This document shows, piece by piece, positions 31,849 to 43,960 of a DNA stretch of 64,000 nt (positions within the stretch are counted from its first letter, which is position 1; each line of letters opens with the position of its first letter). A program made the translations under genes and the position numbers. The notes under the pieces were generated by a model that did not search any database, was not told where the DNA came from, and was given only the letters and a program-made list of their open reading frames with translations. Source of the DNA: Corynespora cassiicola. Its lineage: Eukaryota; Ascomycota; Dothideomycetes; Pleosporales; Corynesporascaceae. Location of the stretch: the NCBI GenBank assembly GCA_022059125.1, contig JAEUWY010000005.1:4278001-4342000 (forward strand), read 5' to 3'.

Positions 31849-33709
31849 ATTGACAAAACTAGTCTGTGGTTGTGTGAAAAAAAGTGGATTGTGGAGTGAT
31901 AGCAAGAGCAAAATAAGACTAAATGATTCGCTCAACGAATGTTCAATGATTGATTGGAGAAAGGAAGGTTGTATAAGAGAAGTTGATAGTGGGATGAGAT
32001 CTTGAATTGAGCTCTGCCAATCTCTTTATATCCTCGACTGAAGGCCTCTGTTCCGGAAGGCCCTTTTCTGCTCCTTGGGCTCAGCTTGCAAAGCACGGCG
32101 CCAAGCGTTTGTAAACTCTCCACAAGACCCTTACACCCAAGTGGCTTCATCGAGTTTCGATAAGATTGCAACAGGGTGCCATCGTTTCTTGGAAACCTTG
32201 GAAACTACCCGAACCCCGCGAACGTGTACATCTCAAGAGTCACGTGCGCCAACCCTTGGCCAACATGAGCCGCATCGCCAAGCCGCTCGTGGAACAACTG
32301 CTCAGCCTCGCATTGACTCATGCTACTGCCTGCGACCTGGCGCTTTGCGATGGAAGGTCCCCGCGCAGACGGCGCCAAGCCACGGTCTTGACATGTGTCC
32401 GAACGCTGTCTTTCTAGAATGGGTTCGCGGGCTTCGCTGCAACGTTTCCGAGGAGATGTCGGGTCCGCGCTGGTTGACTCAGGTCAGTTTTGAGTTGTAT
32501 GACATCTGCAGCATGCTTCGCATTGCTTCCCTAGGTAAGTAATGACGCATTGGTATGTCAAGACGCGTTAGGGCTCTCTGCATGACGAGACAGGCGGCTC
32601 ACGTGTCCGTGCGATGTCACATATGCAACATGCGACCGTAGCAGGAACTTGGCCAACACCAAACATGTCGTTCAATCAATAGAAAAAAAAATCGCTTTTA
32701 GGGCGGGCAGAATCAATTGGAGCAATTCATTCTTTATATTGATTTGATTGTTTATCAGCTTTATAATCTGTCCGTGCCGTCAGGAACTTGGGTTACCTGG
32801 GTACACAATCGGTGCGAATATACATGTACAAGACAGGAATGCAGCTCTAGTTCAACGCCGGGCGCCATGTGATCTGTTCGATTTCCAGGTGATGATGTGC
32901 GACAAGCAGAAAGGGCCACCAAGACTTTCGGCTTTATTTGGGTTGTGCCTAGCCCCCAAGCTGAAACTTCACACAAGTGTCATCTCATGGCTGCTTTCTC
33001 TATTTGAATGGTGATCTACAGCTCATCAGGCTGTTGGCCACATTCTATTTTCCATGTGTATTTGTTTTATAGCATTGTTTATATAGGTTTTACTAGATCT
33101 ACGATTATATACTGCAAACGCAACACAGTATGTTGACCTCTAATCCTCCTTCCCTAATCTGTATTCATCCGTCAACTTGGATTTTTATTGATTAACTTGG
33201 CTAGGGAATTTTAACATCCAGATCACTTCCGTTGAGAAAAAAGAGACGCCATCTCTTTTGGTTTGTGGAGAAAAACTTCTGTGGACAGGGTAAGGACATC
33301 TCGCCCGCGTTTTATCGAGCCTGACATAAGGCTGTGCTGTGCTAACTTGGGTAATATCCAGTTTAAAACTCGTTTTCACAATAGCTCAGTTCTCGAAAGC
33401 TAATAGACAGCTCGTTTTAACCTAATAGACGTTCGAATCATTTTTGTAGGGTAGGTTGTATTCTATAGTTGTACTTTCATGCGCCAGCTTTAGTCCTAGA
33501 CTTCTAATTTTAATAATGAAGATGCACGTTTTAAATTTCTTTTTGTGGTCTACACACGTTTGAAGCCATTCTGTTTGATATCTCACATACAGGCCCTCGT
33601 GACTTCTTTTAGAGACATTCTATCCTAGAAGGACTCGAAGATTGTCTTCGCAACGCAAGAGATATAAGGGGAATAGTTGGGTAATTATTGTCCCAACCTA
33701 CTCTCTATT
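31849..33709. other. Intergenic region, AT-rich after 32.6 kb
   Basis: 31849-32100 is the probable promoter and leader of the repeat precursor gene. The 155-codon + frame at 32075-32542 overlaps this and shows no protein features. From about 32.65 kb the DNA is AT-rich with no supported ORF. Confidence 0.4.
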
Positions 33710-34080
33710 TCAAATTCTAATCGCCGAGCCGGCTTTGAGAAACTCATCAACCTCATCCCAATCCCTTTTTAGAGAGCCATGATGCCGTCTCGAATCAATT
33801 GCAGTTCTGTATCTGCAGCGCCTGTTATGGAGATCTTGGAAATCCTCTGTCCAATAGGAAAGTTCCAATCTTTATTTTGAAATCCATAATCGGCTGCAAA
33901 GCGCTTTTGTAGACCACGAAGATGACCTTTGTGCTGTTTTGGTTGTACCTCGATTTTTTTTCGTCGAGAGGAACAAGAATAAAAACCAACGTCATTCTGT
34001 CCAACAGCTTGTTTTATGAGATAGCGCAGACCTGGAAGAAGACCCAGAACATTGATGGGTCTGTCGCCCTTTTTTGGTTT
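33710..34080 (-). pseudogene. Coding relic, unrecognised
   Basis: On the minus strand about 103 codons are open from 34080 to a TAA at 33769-33771, without an ATG near their start. The translation looks protein-like (RPINVLGLLPGLRYLIKQAV ... GFQNKDWNFPIGQRISKI). Around the TAA, a shift of one base continues as LKRDWDEVDEFLKAG to a TGA at 33710-33712. This suggests the 3' end of a former gene with one frameshift. It lies in AT-rich DNA beside no partner exon that I could find. Family unknown; chance openness is possible. Confidence 0.35.
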
Positions 34081-34703
34081 CTATCCCTGTTTTAATACAG
34101 CGCATTTCCTTTTATAGGGCTTCTGGTGGCTCCAGAGACAGACATTTATTGCCATTCGAGCCCTTTTTTGTCGCAATCTTGTGTCTAAGTAGTACTCTTA
34201 TCCACAAATATTGCGACTGGCGAGCCTTTTATTGCACTGCTAGGAGACGCCGTACAGGTCGGCTTTTTGTAGAAGAAAAATCAAAGAGAAGGTGTGAGGA
34301 CAGGGGAAGTCTGAGGGGCGGGCTTTTATGCTTGGGGATCGGGGCATACTTTGTCACATGCCACCCCCTTGAGAGCTACCTACCTAACCTTTGCTTCCAA
34401 CTTTTTGCCTAAGATTAGCCGCAGGCACCCATATTCCGTCTCGGCTCACCAGAAAATCATACATTGCTTGAAAAAGCTTTTTGAAGCACCTCCATGGGTA
34501 AAATCTCATACGTTGTTTGTTTCCGAGAGTATGGTTTCTGCTTAACCGCCCAGCCTTCTAATCAACATGTCTGCTGGCTCTTCAACTTAGCATATGTCGC
34601 TACCCTTATCAAGTTTGGAACGCAAAGATGCAGTTCAAGTCCCAGGAATCCGAAAAGTGCATGAGAGCCCGTATCAATACTGGAAACCATTTCGAAAGAC
34701 TTC
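34081..34703. other. Downstream flank of the sugar transporter gene
   Basis: Short open frames on both strands (for example 34351-34545 on +) have some protein-like stretches but no recognisable motif. They may belong to the same decayed segment as the relic at 33710-34080. Confidence 0.3.
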
Positions 34704-36987
34704 CTAAATATTTTCGAGGTGGACTTCTTGGTACGTTGGATCACGCGTCTCAAAGTATACTCCCTGAGTCTCCAAAAACTCTTCGTCTTCCATATGAAGC
34801 AATACTGGTCTCTTGAGTCGCTTCCTTCTCAGAATATACGTTCCTATGAACCAAGTCAACTGGTCTCTACCGTGTTTGACATGATCTCTTGTTGGGAAGT
34901 CGAAGACCTGGTCCAGTTGCTCCAGTGTGAGATCTTTTGTCTCTGGTACGAAGAATAGAATCATCCACCAGCCTATGAAGCACCATGCAGCGTACCAACC
35001 AAATGCTCCAGCGGCAGTGAAGGCGGAGACAAACTTGGGCCAAGTCACCGCAATAAAAAAGTTCCAGAACCAGTTGACCGATGTTACTATGCCCATGCCA
35101 AAATCGCGATTGTAGAGCGGAAGCGACTCTGCGCTGTATACGAACGGAACAGGACCTTCTCCAGGCGAATAGGCAACTCCAAAGAGATACATTCCGAGGA
35201 TGACTAAGATATTTTTAGTCGTGGACTGCCGCAACGTAAACGCGATGGCCATGATGAGCTGGAACAGCGACATCCAAGGAAAAGTAGCAAGCAGCAAGCT
35301 GCGCCGTCCGAAAGTATCAATTGTCCAAACCGCAGGCAGGGCAAAGACAAAATTGATTATGCCGAAGCCCATTGAGAGAAGAAGAGATTGTGTCTCGCTG
35401 TAATGGGCATTATCGTGGAGAAAAGTAGTGCTGTAGTACGCTGAAATGTTTACACCACAAAATTGTTGCAGAAACATGGTGATGATGGAGGCGATCAAAG
35501 CACGTCTGTTTCTTCCGTAAGTGAAAAGCTCTTTGAATGGGTGTTGCTGTTCCATGATATCCTCTTCTTCCTTGAGGAGATGGTTGATCAAGAACAAGTC
35601 TCGACCGGCTTGAATTTTGGTAAATCGTAGTTTGCAGAGCGCCGTGTACGCTTCCTCATATTTCTTCTTGTTTCCAGCTCGAGCTTTCATGAGGAGCCAT
35701 CGGGGCGATTCGGGAAGAGTATAAACATACGCGACGACTACTAGGGGTAATATCATCTAGCAGCATTGTCAGGTGCCATGTTTGAATCCAGTTGAGTTGA
35801 ACAGCTTACGGGGCTAGCCAGCATCAAACGCCAATTCAGGCTGCATTGGAATGAAAGAAGATTTCCTCTTTCATGATTGCAGAGGTTCCCGTCGGTACCA
35901 TCGCCGACAGGAGCAAGGACAACGCCAGAGATGTAACCGCACATGATACCGAAAGCAGTCCCTGAACAACCATCAGCATTTTACCCATGGCAAGGGATAT
36001 TCCAAGACTCAACTCACACATTTGCCACATCATGACGAGGGCACCGCGGATATTTGCGGGCGCAGATTCGGCAGCATAAATAGGAATAGTGGCACTGGGT
36101 TGTCATCAAACTCAAATCCACACTTTAGTATTGAAGTTACTGACCTCTTCGGGCCAATTCCAAGGCCAAGGAGGAATCTCGCGACAAAGAGTTGCTGGCG
36201 GCGTCAGCATGGACTTCCCGGTAAGCCCTTCCATGGTGGTGTCGAGCTGGACGAGGGCTACGAACTTGCCAGGTCTGGGGGAAAGCTTGCCCTAGGCACG
36301 TAATGGAACTGATGAGGCAAGTGATGAAGATGACACCACGGCGGTTCAAGAGCCTGTTCAGAGGGTAGTTCAACCTGATGCCGTCAGCCCAGTCGCATCA
36401 GCGAGAAGTGGGCAACTGACCAACATGCAATAACGCAGCAGAGATACGGGGCGCTGTTTACAAGGCCGAGGCGTCCGTCATTCTGGCTATCGGCACCGAA
36501 GAAGGCTTCCCTGTAGTATAGTTGAGCTTGACAATGTCGGTCAGTTGCGGCAACCCAAATGCGGGTCACATGACTGACCACCATTCACCGCGGTCTCATC
36601 CCAGCCTTGGACAGCAGCTCCGAGGGAGCAGCATCCTATCAAAGCATACATCATCCATGGCTGCTTAAACTTGTCAATACGTCGACGCGAGTTTTCGAGT
36701 TGCAAGGCTGCGCGCTCCTCTTCAGTCAAGGTCAAATCATCCTGCCGAGAGCGTCCTTCCCGAAAGGCCGTCTTCGACTGAGCGAGAAAAGCACCCCTTC
36801 TTATGTACTTGTCATAATCTTCCAGACCAGAGAGCTCGACAAAATCATCGATAGCCCGGGTCATGCGGTCGTGCGTCCAGCCCGCGAAAGGAGAGGCCAG
36901 CAGTTTGTTTCCGTGTATTTTGGGGCGTCCCGCCCCTTGGCCGGCCAGCTTCTTAGGACCACCAGGAGGGTAGATGATGGAAGCCAT
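34704..36987 (-). CDS. MFS sugar transporter, seven exons, 651 aa
   Basis: Exons 36579-36987, 36421-36526, 36266-36374, 36145-36194, 36018-36094, 35810-35961 and 34704-35756. The six introns are 46-71 nt, GT-AG, several with CTGA-type branch sites, and all phases close to 651 residues. Start at ATG 36985-36987. Sugar porter hallmarks appear only after splicing: GWDETAVNGAQLYY in helix 1, LNRRG between helices 2 and 3, QLFVARFLLGLGIGP, ESAPANIRGALVMMWQMW, CSLNWRLMLASP, PESPRWLL, GRRSLL and FVPETKDLTLEQLDQVF. The N-terminus is a long (about 125-residue) charged cytoplasmic region, longer than in typical hexose transporters. The substrate is probably a hexose, a disaccharide or a related compound and cannot be narrowed. 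It is divergently arranged with the kinase gene at 37769. Confidence 0.93.
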
Positions 36988-37768
36988 GTGGTAAGTGACG
37001 GGGGGCAGCTGGCACGCGCTGCAGCACCGCTCGGCCTTTAACTATCTGGGTAGCCAGGTGCCAGGCCACCAGGCGGGAGGCAGCCGCTGCATGCTGACCG
37101 TTGCTGGAACACAAGGCAAGGCAAGGCAAGGCAAGGCAACGGGGCGCAGCCCGTGCGGGGGCCGTTCTGTGTGAATTCAAGGCTCGCCGGTGAGATGGTT
37201 CGAGGAAGGGCTTGGATTCAGGGCTCCATCAGCCGCGGCGCCATGCGACGGTCAAGGCTTGTCGCCATGGCGGGCAGCAGCATGACGGAGGGTCATTCCG
37301 GGTTGCCCTCGAGGATCTCGCAGAATGGGAAGGTGGAGGGATGGGCACTGCAATACCACTCCCAGGCGCGCGGGCTTTGGGGCTTGTGTGTCTGGGGATG
37401 GCTAGCGGGTGGACGGGCTGGTGCGGGGATGTGGGCCTGGGTGGAGCTGAACGGCGCCAGACCAATTGCGAGGCAACCGCCCGCCCTTGTCACGCTACAT
37501 CATCCATCTCGGCGCCACCCTCGCAATATCTCTCCAAGCCAGCCAAGCCTGGGGGTCTGCCACATTCGTTTTCTTTCTGACTCTAGATTGGTGGCCGCTG
37601 TGCGCTGTCCGCTGTCCGCTGTCCTCTGCCCTCTCCCGCCTTCTGTTCTGCTTTGCTTGCTGTGCACTGCCCACCGTCCACTACCCACCGTCTTCCCTGT
37701 GTTCTTCCTCCCCTTTCCATGTCCCCGCGACTGATCGAAGCGACCCCCCGCCTTTCGGCAGAGTCGAG
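36988..37768. promoter_or_regulatory. Shared divergent promoter region
   Basis: Spacer of 781 bp between the ATGs of the sugar transporter (-) and kinase (+). The side next to the kinase is pyrimidine-rich (about 37570-37730, CTGTCC/CCGTC tracts), typical of fungal leaders. A GGCAA pentamer tandem occurs nearer the transporter. No TATA box is obvious. Specific regulator sites not assigned. Confidence 0.5.
37113..37139. repeat. (GGCAA)5 microsatellite
   Basis: Five consecutive GGCAA units in the transporter-kinase intergenic region. Confidence 0.85.
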
Positions 37769-40700
37769 ATGGCGTCCCCAGATCGTGATGAGATCGAGGA
37801 GGCCCTCTCCCACATGATCCCCAGGGGCGACCTTGACCAGTACATCGACGAGGCCGTTTTCCTGGAAATTGCACGTCAGCTCACAAAACACCCTGACAAG
37901 CACATCAGCGCATGGTCTGAGAGTCCACGCCTGTACACTATGCTGCGTATTCAAGGCTACGATATTGACAGTCCCGTCTTCCAAAAGTTTGCCAACGAAA
38001 ACGTCTCCGACTACTGGCTGCCTATAGCAAAATCTAGCCTTGCTCAGCTGGCATCGCCTGGCATACCCATAAAGGAATTCAGAAACACGCAGCTTCATGT
38101 GCTGTCGAAGCCCGATCTCATGAGCGAGGAGAAGCTTCTATCCCCGAACAATGCCCACCGACACATACTCGATGGCGCTGCTCATTTCAAGGTCATGGAC
38201 CACATCGGCAGGGGCGGCTCCGCCGAAGTATCACGCGTACGGCATATACTGTCCGGCAGACCCTTTGCTTGCAAGCGTATCTCTCGTGCGGATAGACTTG
38301 GAGAGCAGAAGAAACAGCTCGTGGAGTTTGAGCTTGAGCTTAACATACTCAAACGCATCAATCATCGTCACTGTGTTAACTTCGTTGCAAGTTTCAGCGA
38401 TTCGACTTCGTTCTCGCTCATTCTGGAGCCAGTCGCAGACGAAAGCTTGAAGTTCATGTTGCAGCGTCAGAACCGAGCGCGGCCATTGTCTGGCTCAGAC
38501 TTGACCGTCCTCCGAAGTGCTTTCGGTTGTATAGCCACGGCCTTGGCATATCTGCATGGGGAAAAAGTTCGCCACAAAGACATCAAGCCTGGAAATATCC
38601 TCATCAGCGGCCATCGAGTCTATCTCTGCGACTTTGGTATCTCACGGGACTGGTCAAGCTACGAAAACAGCACCACTGAAGGCGAACCCCAGAAATTTAC
38701 TCGCCGATATTGTTCTCCTGAAGTCATCAACCATGAAGCCCGGAACACATCCTCCGACATATGGTCACTTGGCTGCGTCTTCCTCGAGCTTGTTAGTGTC
38801 ATCAAAGGATACCCTCTGGAAGAAGTCAACGAGTTCCTCCGGACAAGTAGCAACGGGCAGAGCGACAGTGGCTTCTGGTGCGCGCCTGAAGCCATGCGCG
38901 CCTGGTTAGCCAAGATCCAGAATGATGGCCGTGATTCGGCTGACAATCTTCCTGTAAAATGGATTAATGCTATGGTAGGCATACCGATTTGTCGACATGT
39001 CGTTCGCTTTTGCTCATACTTGTCAGATACGTGCGGATCCCGACGAGCGTCCCAAAGCCTCAGGGGTCGTAACAGATATCTACAGCGACTCTGTTAGTCT
39101 TTCTCAACGAGACCTTTTTATAGGGTCTTGCTGTGCCAGATTCGACAGCGTCATACCCATTGAAACTGTCGATAGTCCCACGTTAACTAACCCAGATTTC
39201 CAAGGGCTTGGTATCGTCAAGAGCCCCGGTAGCTATTTGCCCACGTCTCCTCTTGACCAACGAAGCAGCATTCCTCAAAACAATCACAGATATTCTAGCG
39301 ATCGGTCCATTTCTCCACACGATGTGACTGAAGATGGTAGATACAATTCTGGTGCATCTCCGCCTCAAGGCCACCTTGTGCGGAATATTTTGGTCCATCC
39401 AGATAGCCATCGAGCGTCCCATTCATCCTTCTCGGAACCTAGCCAAAGTTTGTCGATTGGAACCCAATCGAGCGACTCATATATACAAAGGCCATCGGAT
39501 GCATCCATGGTACAGCATGTCGAGCTCATGTCCCCAATACAAGTCCAAAAAACTTCCATCCCACTGCCAGAATCGCCGCTGAAGTGTCTTTGCGCAGCTC
39601 GACCTCTCGAAAAGCACATCTTAAAGTTGGCATTTGATTCTTCTCCAAGCGACTCAGAGAAATCTCAATCCAGTCCTACATTTACAATCGATGTGCAAGC
39701 CCCCACTATTGAAACTTGTTCGGAGTGCGAGAGCCTCACAAACAAAGTTCAACTGTACGAAACGCAACTTTCACCCCAAAATGAAACACCTGGGTCGATG
39801 CCCCAAATCTGGTGTGTGACACGGCGCATGGCTGTGAGTTATCTTTCTGGGTCACCTGAGATGCGTCGATGCAGCTCATTTTGGCTCCCGCTTGCAGACA
39901 TGCAATTCAATATATCTGATAACACAGTAATTCTTCAATGGTCTGATTGCAGCCAAATGACCACAAGACATGTTGCAGATTATCAACAGCGATGTGATTG
40001 GATCTACAACCCGCAAAAGCCAAACAACAAAGTCACAGTTCGATTTAACAACTCCGACGACGCCGAATTATTCATAGACACGGTTCGTTTACCCTTTGGA
40101 GACGGTCTTCCATTCTATAATGAGCGCAAAATTGAAGTGTCCAAGACATCGGAGCTTCACGTGTTTGATGTGGGACGGCCAGGCCTACGAAACTATCGCA
40201 CTGCGACAGTCACCAAATCGTTTCCTCAATTTAGTTCTTCAAAGCTTTTCGTCCAGTATCCTCAGCTTGATGTCGATTTACAGGCTTGCTACGAAACGAT
40301 TCATCAGGAATATTACTTGAAAATCTCCTTGAGAAATGTGTCCTTTCCGACATACATAAGCAATATCACCGAAGAACCAGCCGAAGATGGTAGCAAGGTG
40401 GCCCGATTTCAAAGAGCAAGATTATGGAGGCCAAAAGACGCCGCCCTCGAAACGATTTTCCCACTGGGTGCTTCACCAACTTTACCCGATCTTCCCAAAG
40501 GTATTGCCCAATTCTCTAGTTCTTGACTGATTTCTGAACAAACAAATAGGAGTAATCGAAATGCTGAAGTCTCTTACTGGTTGGACTTTGCGTTATTTTG
40601 GCCTTGTAACATCGTTCAAATCCAAGCGGACTTTATTTGATGAAAAGTATGGCAAGGCAAGCGTACTCTTGTGGGAGAAGGAAAATGAAACACGACCCCC

Positions 40701-41173
40701 AGGCCGGACGGTACAAAGAGCCGTACTTACCCTTCGGATGCACGAGGAGATAGAATTCCTTTGGTTGTCTGGGTCAATTGAAGGGGACACTACTGTTAGT
40801 ATCTCTGAAAACGGCAAAGATGCGACACTGTCAGTTTCGCACGTCACAAAGGGAAAGTTGCTCGAGGAGAAGAATATGGAAGCAATTCCATCCAAAACAC
40901 AACAGAAATCGAAACACTCTCGCTCGAACTCCTCATCCGCGACTCACACGCACGAGTCATCCAGAAAGTTGGTCTTGTGTTTCCCGGACGTTCAATGTAT
41001 TTTGCACCGACCTTGACATGAGAAAAGCCTGACTGACGATTCTTATAGATCGACGCCGCTTCAGAAATATTGTGGAAGACTTTGAATTCAATGAACTGAA
41101 TCGTCACGATAGTCATGCTTCAAACAATCTTATGAAGCCGATGCACCGGCATCACACAGCGACTTGGGCATGA
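37769..41173 (+). CDS. Ser/Thr protein kinase with long C-terminal region, four exons, 1083 aa
   Basis: Exons 37769-38974, 39027-40500, 40550-40996 and 41049-41173, with introns of 52, 49 and 52 nt (GT-AG, CTGAC-like branch sites) and closed phases. ATG 37769 (MASPDRDEIEEAL) is preferred; the frame is open upstream only from a TTG in leader-like DNA. The kinase domain covers about 140-420: Gly loop IGRGGSAEV (146-154), K169 in FACKR, catalytic HKDIKPGN (HRD with Arg replaced by Lys, 269-276), DFG 288-290, CSPE in the APE position, DIWSLGC, and PDERP after the first intron. The N-terminal 140 residues are helical and of unknown role. The C-terminal 660 residues are Ser-rich with an ordered segment around the third exon, and match no domain I recognise. 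Likely an active kinase since K, D and DFG are present; pathway unknown. Confidence 0.88.
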
Positions 41174-42624
41174 TGTACATAAGTCTTTGTTCTTTAATTG
41201 TTCAACCCTGCCAGCATTCATTCCTCTGTTTAGCTAGATACCCGATTTTGACGCGCCCTAGGTGTGCAATGCATCGCATAGAAGCAATGACGTAGTAGGA
41301 GAATATGGAATCAATTTTGCAATAAATCATATTTTAGAACACTTTGATGTTACGGAACTTTTAATGAAGGTGTCTGGCGTGGGTAGTCTAAATGAAATCA
41401 TCCACAATTCCTATATTATAAGTTGTTGTCTGTCTAAACTAAAGATTTCACTTACAAAGTGAAAAAGAGAGATATGTAATGGCTGTATTCACACTTTGCG
41501 AAGTTGTATACTCTTGTGCTGCTGCCACAGCTGCGAATACAGCCTTATCGTCAATGTCACGTATTCGGTCTGCTGTTACAAATTACCCGTGGCGTGCCCT
41601 CAAGGCCTAGAATCTTTCAACATTATCCGTTCATCTGTATCATGTGCTCACAACGTTAAATTAGCACCTCTGCTGCCTATTGAGCTAAGATTAACCTTCC
41701 GAGTAACAAATAGTTATAAGCCCTTCTACTTCCGATTCTTGTTCTTCACAACCTTTGCAAGAACCCTGAAATAAAGCATGTGTACCTAACAACTACCTTA
41801 AAATTTCAATCACAGCGGTTCAAACATGGTTCATGACCTTCTCGTGTAAAATAGCAACCAGAGTAATTCATGAACTGAGCAATTTTTCAGCAGAGCCCAC
41901 GATTTCTGTGCTCGCTGACTAAAAACAAACATCTCACATGGCGTCTTCACGTCATATCATGCGCTTAATATAGTCGGCTTCAAAAGAACATATCACCAAC
42001 AACATCATTGGCCAGATTGTTTTGTTGGTAGGTGATCAGACTATTTTCGTCTTAGTATTCTTCATTAAAAGTGGGATGAAGATTCCCAAAGGCTCAATGA
42101 ATATAAATATACGTATTTTGTCTAAAAATAATAAAACGTGCTTTGATGTTTTGGAATGCCTAAAATTCAGTACCTGCAGAAGAATGACGTTCTTGTGAGG
42201 CACAGACAGGGAAAGCGTATAATACTCGTTTCTTTCAGAAGTCCAATGTTGACGTCTTGATGGTCTGGAAGTGTCTTTAAGAATAAGTGAACTTTGTACG
42301 ACTAAAATCAGCCTCAATCTTCATAATGAATTTTCGACCAGAAAACATAAAAATCTAGTCCTTTAGTTCATTCAGCAATTAGGACGCTTCTTACTGCAGC
42401 AAGAATTCATTTAATACAACAGCAGAGAGCTTTATAAACTTCTTTTTACCTGTTTATGTGAATTACCCGTCACATTTTTTTTATAACAGCAACAGTTAAA
42501 CGATGACTTTTAGTTGTTTGATAAGATGCCTTGCACGCATCGTTGTTCGAAAAGGCAGTACAAAGAATTGACTGCTCAATAAAATGTTATAACACGGCTT
42601 AAATAGTTTGAACCTTCAGACTAC
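41174..42624. other. AT-rich region without supported gene
   Basis: Short open frames on both strands, for example 41496-41774 (+) and 42036-42317 (-), have weak protein character and no motif. Start of the 41.2-43.9 kb AT-rich block. Confidence 0.35.
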
Positions 42625-43960
42625 CTATATGACGCCGTCTATGTGCGTCCTAAAATCTTTAGTCCACTTCAAATAATATCTAATATTGCAATAGTAAGAT
42701 AAAATTAATGACCATCTGCGATTTCTTGATTGCTTTCCAATTGCCAAACATCGAAAAAAGCTCAGCTCGATAGTCATGGGAAAATTTGGCTCTTGTGTCT
42801 GTACACGAGGAACCAATAACTTGCTAGAATTGTGGTCAGTATTTCGCATAATAGTCAAAAATTCTTTATCAAGAACAGTGCCAACAGAAATCTTCTGCTC
42901 TCTGTATGCTCTCCGTGACACAAGACTTGCCAATTAGCGTACGAGAGGCATGAAACCAGTATATGTTAATGATAAAAAAGACATAGCTATTAATGAGGGC
43001 CGTTGGTTTCCGAAAAACGAAAAATTCTTTTTTCGAAATACATGGACGGGCCTCTGGGACAGATCGGTGACATAATCCCGTACAAATGTTAACGATGTGG
43101 ACTTTTCCTGTTCGCAATCTACGACAGAACGTTCTATATCTGAAAAGAAAATCTTCTGAAGCAAAACTTGAATACATGCAACTTATGGAAAAAGCGATAT
43201 AACATGTTTCGTGACTTGAAATGGGTATCCAAGAGATGCCGTTGCAATATTCTACTCAACTGCATGAAGAACGAGCTACATAAAGCTATGTGCAATTAAA
43301 TGTTAAACTCGATTGAAAACGGGCAGATCCGCTCAAAAAATGAATTTTGATACATAGTATGGATAACAGGAAACCAATGGAATGAATCATTTTACCTTGA
43401 AAGAAAATCGAAGCATGTTGTATGGATGCCCCAAAAACCCAGTGCCCGCATTTATGTGCCACTAAGAACTTCTTCAAAACCCCCGAAATATAAAATCAAG
43501 CATTTCACTTGATCACTATGTGAATACTCAGTGTTTATAATTTTCTCTGTGGCTGAGCTTTCGGGACTATATCTTCCATGATGCTTCGTTTCGATACCCA
43601 ACCCTGCAAAATTGTATAAAATTCATGCCACCAACGAGTCGATCTCATGTATATTAGAGGTATCCAGAATGATTTCAAAGTACTTTGAATTGGATAAATG
43701 GCTTGATGAGGAGTATTCCTTTCTGGAGAAAAGTGTTCAAAATAAAAACTCATGACATTGTGCTCAACAGGCTGTCCCGCAATATCAACAAGGATATCAC
43801 TAGGAATAGGTTCATGATATAACACATGAAGCACTTCATAAACTGGAACCTTCGCCCGATTGCTTAAGAGTGTTTTAGTTAAATAAAACTATTTCCTATA
43901 CAAAACGAAGAACCTCCAAGATGAGTTTAATGTGTTTTGAGGAATTGAAGCACCAGGTCA
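42625..43960 (-). pseudogene. Possible decayed gene in AT-rich block
   Basis: Minus-strand translation contains several protein-like stretches in the same or adjacent frames: VPVYEVLHVLYHEPIPSDIL and WWHEFYTILQGWVSKRS (43535-43860), LKKFLVAHKCGHWVFGASIQ (43400-43477), and FLSLTYTGFMPLVR then LASLVSRRAYREQKIS (42870-43000). Stops inside these frames lie at 43889-43891 (TAG), 43535-43537 (TAA), 43505-43507 and 43496-43498 (TGA) and 42934-42936 (TAA). Each could come from CAG, CAA or CGA by one C-to-T change. The pattern fits a gene eroded by C-to-T mutation. AT-rich DNA also yields such frames by chance, so this is tentative. No family recognised. Confidence 0.3.

Noticed and set aside
31849..31935. 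N-terminal extension of the repeat precursor
   Set aside because: Opens only from a TTG. The ATG at 31848 starts a proper signal peptide.
37466..37768. Upstream extension of the 1083-aa kinase
   Set aside because: Starts from a TTG within pyrimidine-rich leader DNA; ATG 37769 is the first credible start.
41817..41830. GGTTCAAA-like T-loop box suggesting a tRNA
   Set aside because: No matching acceptor stem, D-arm or anticodon arm could be found around it.
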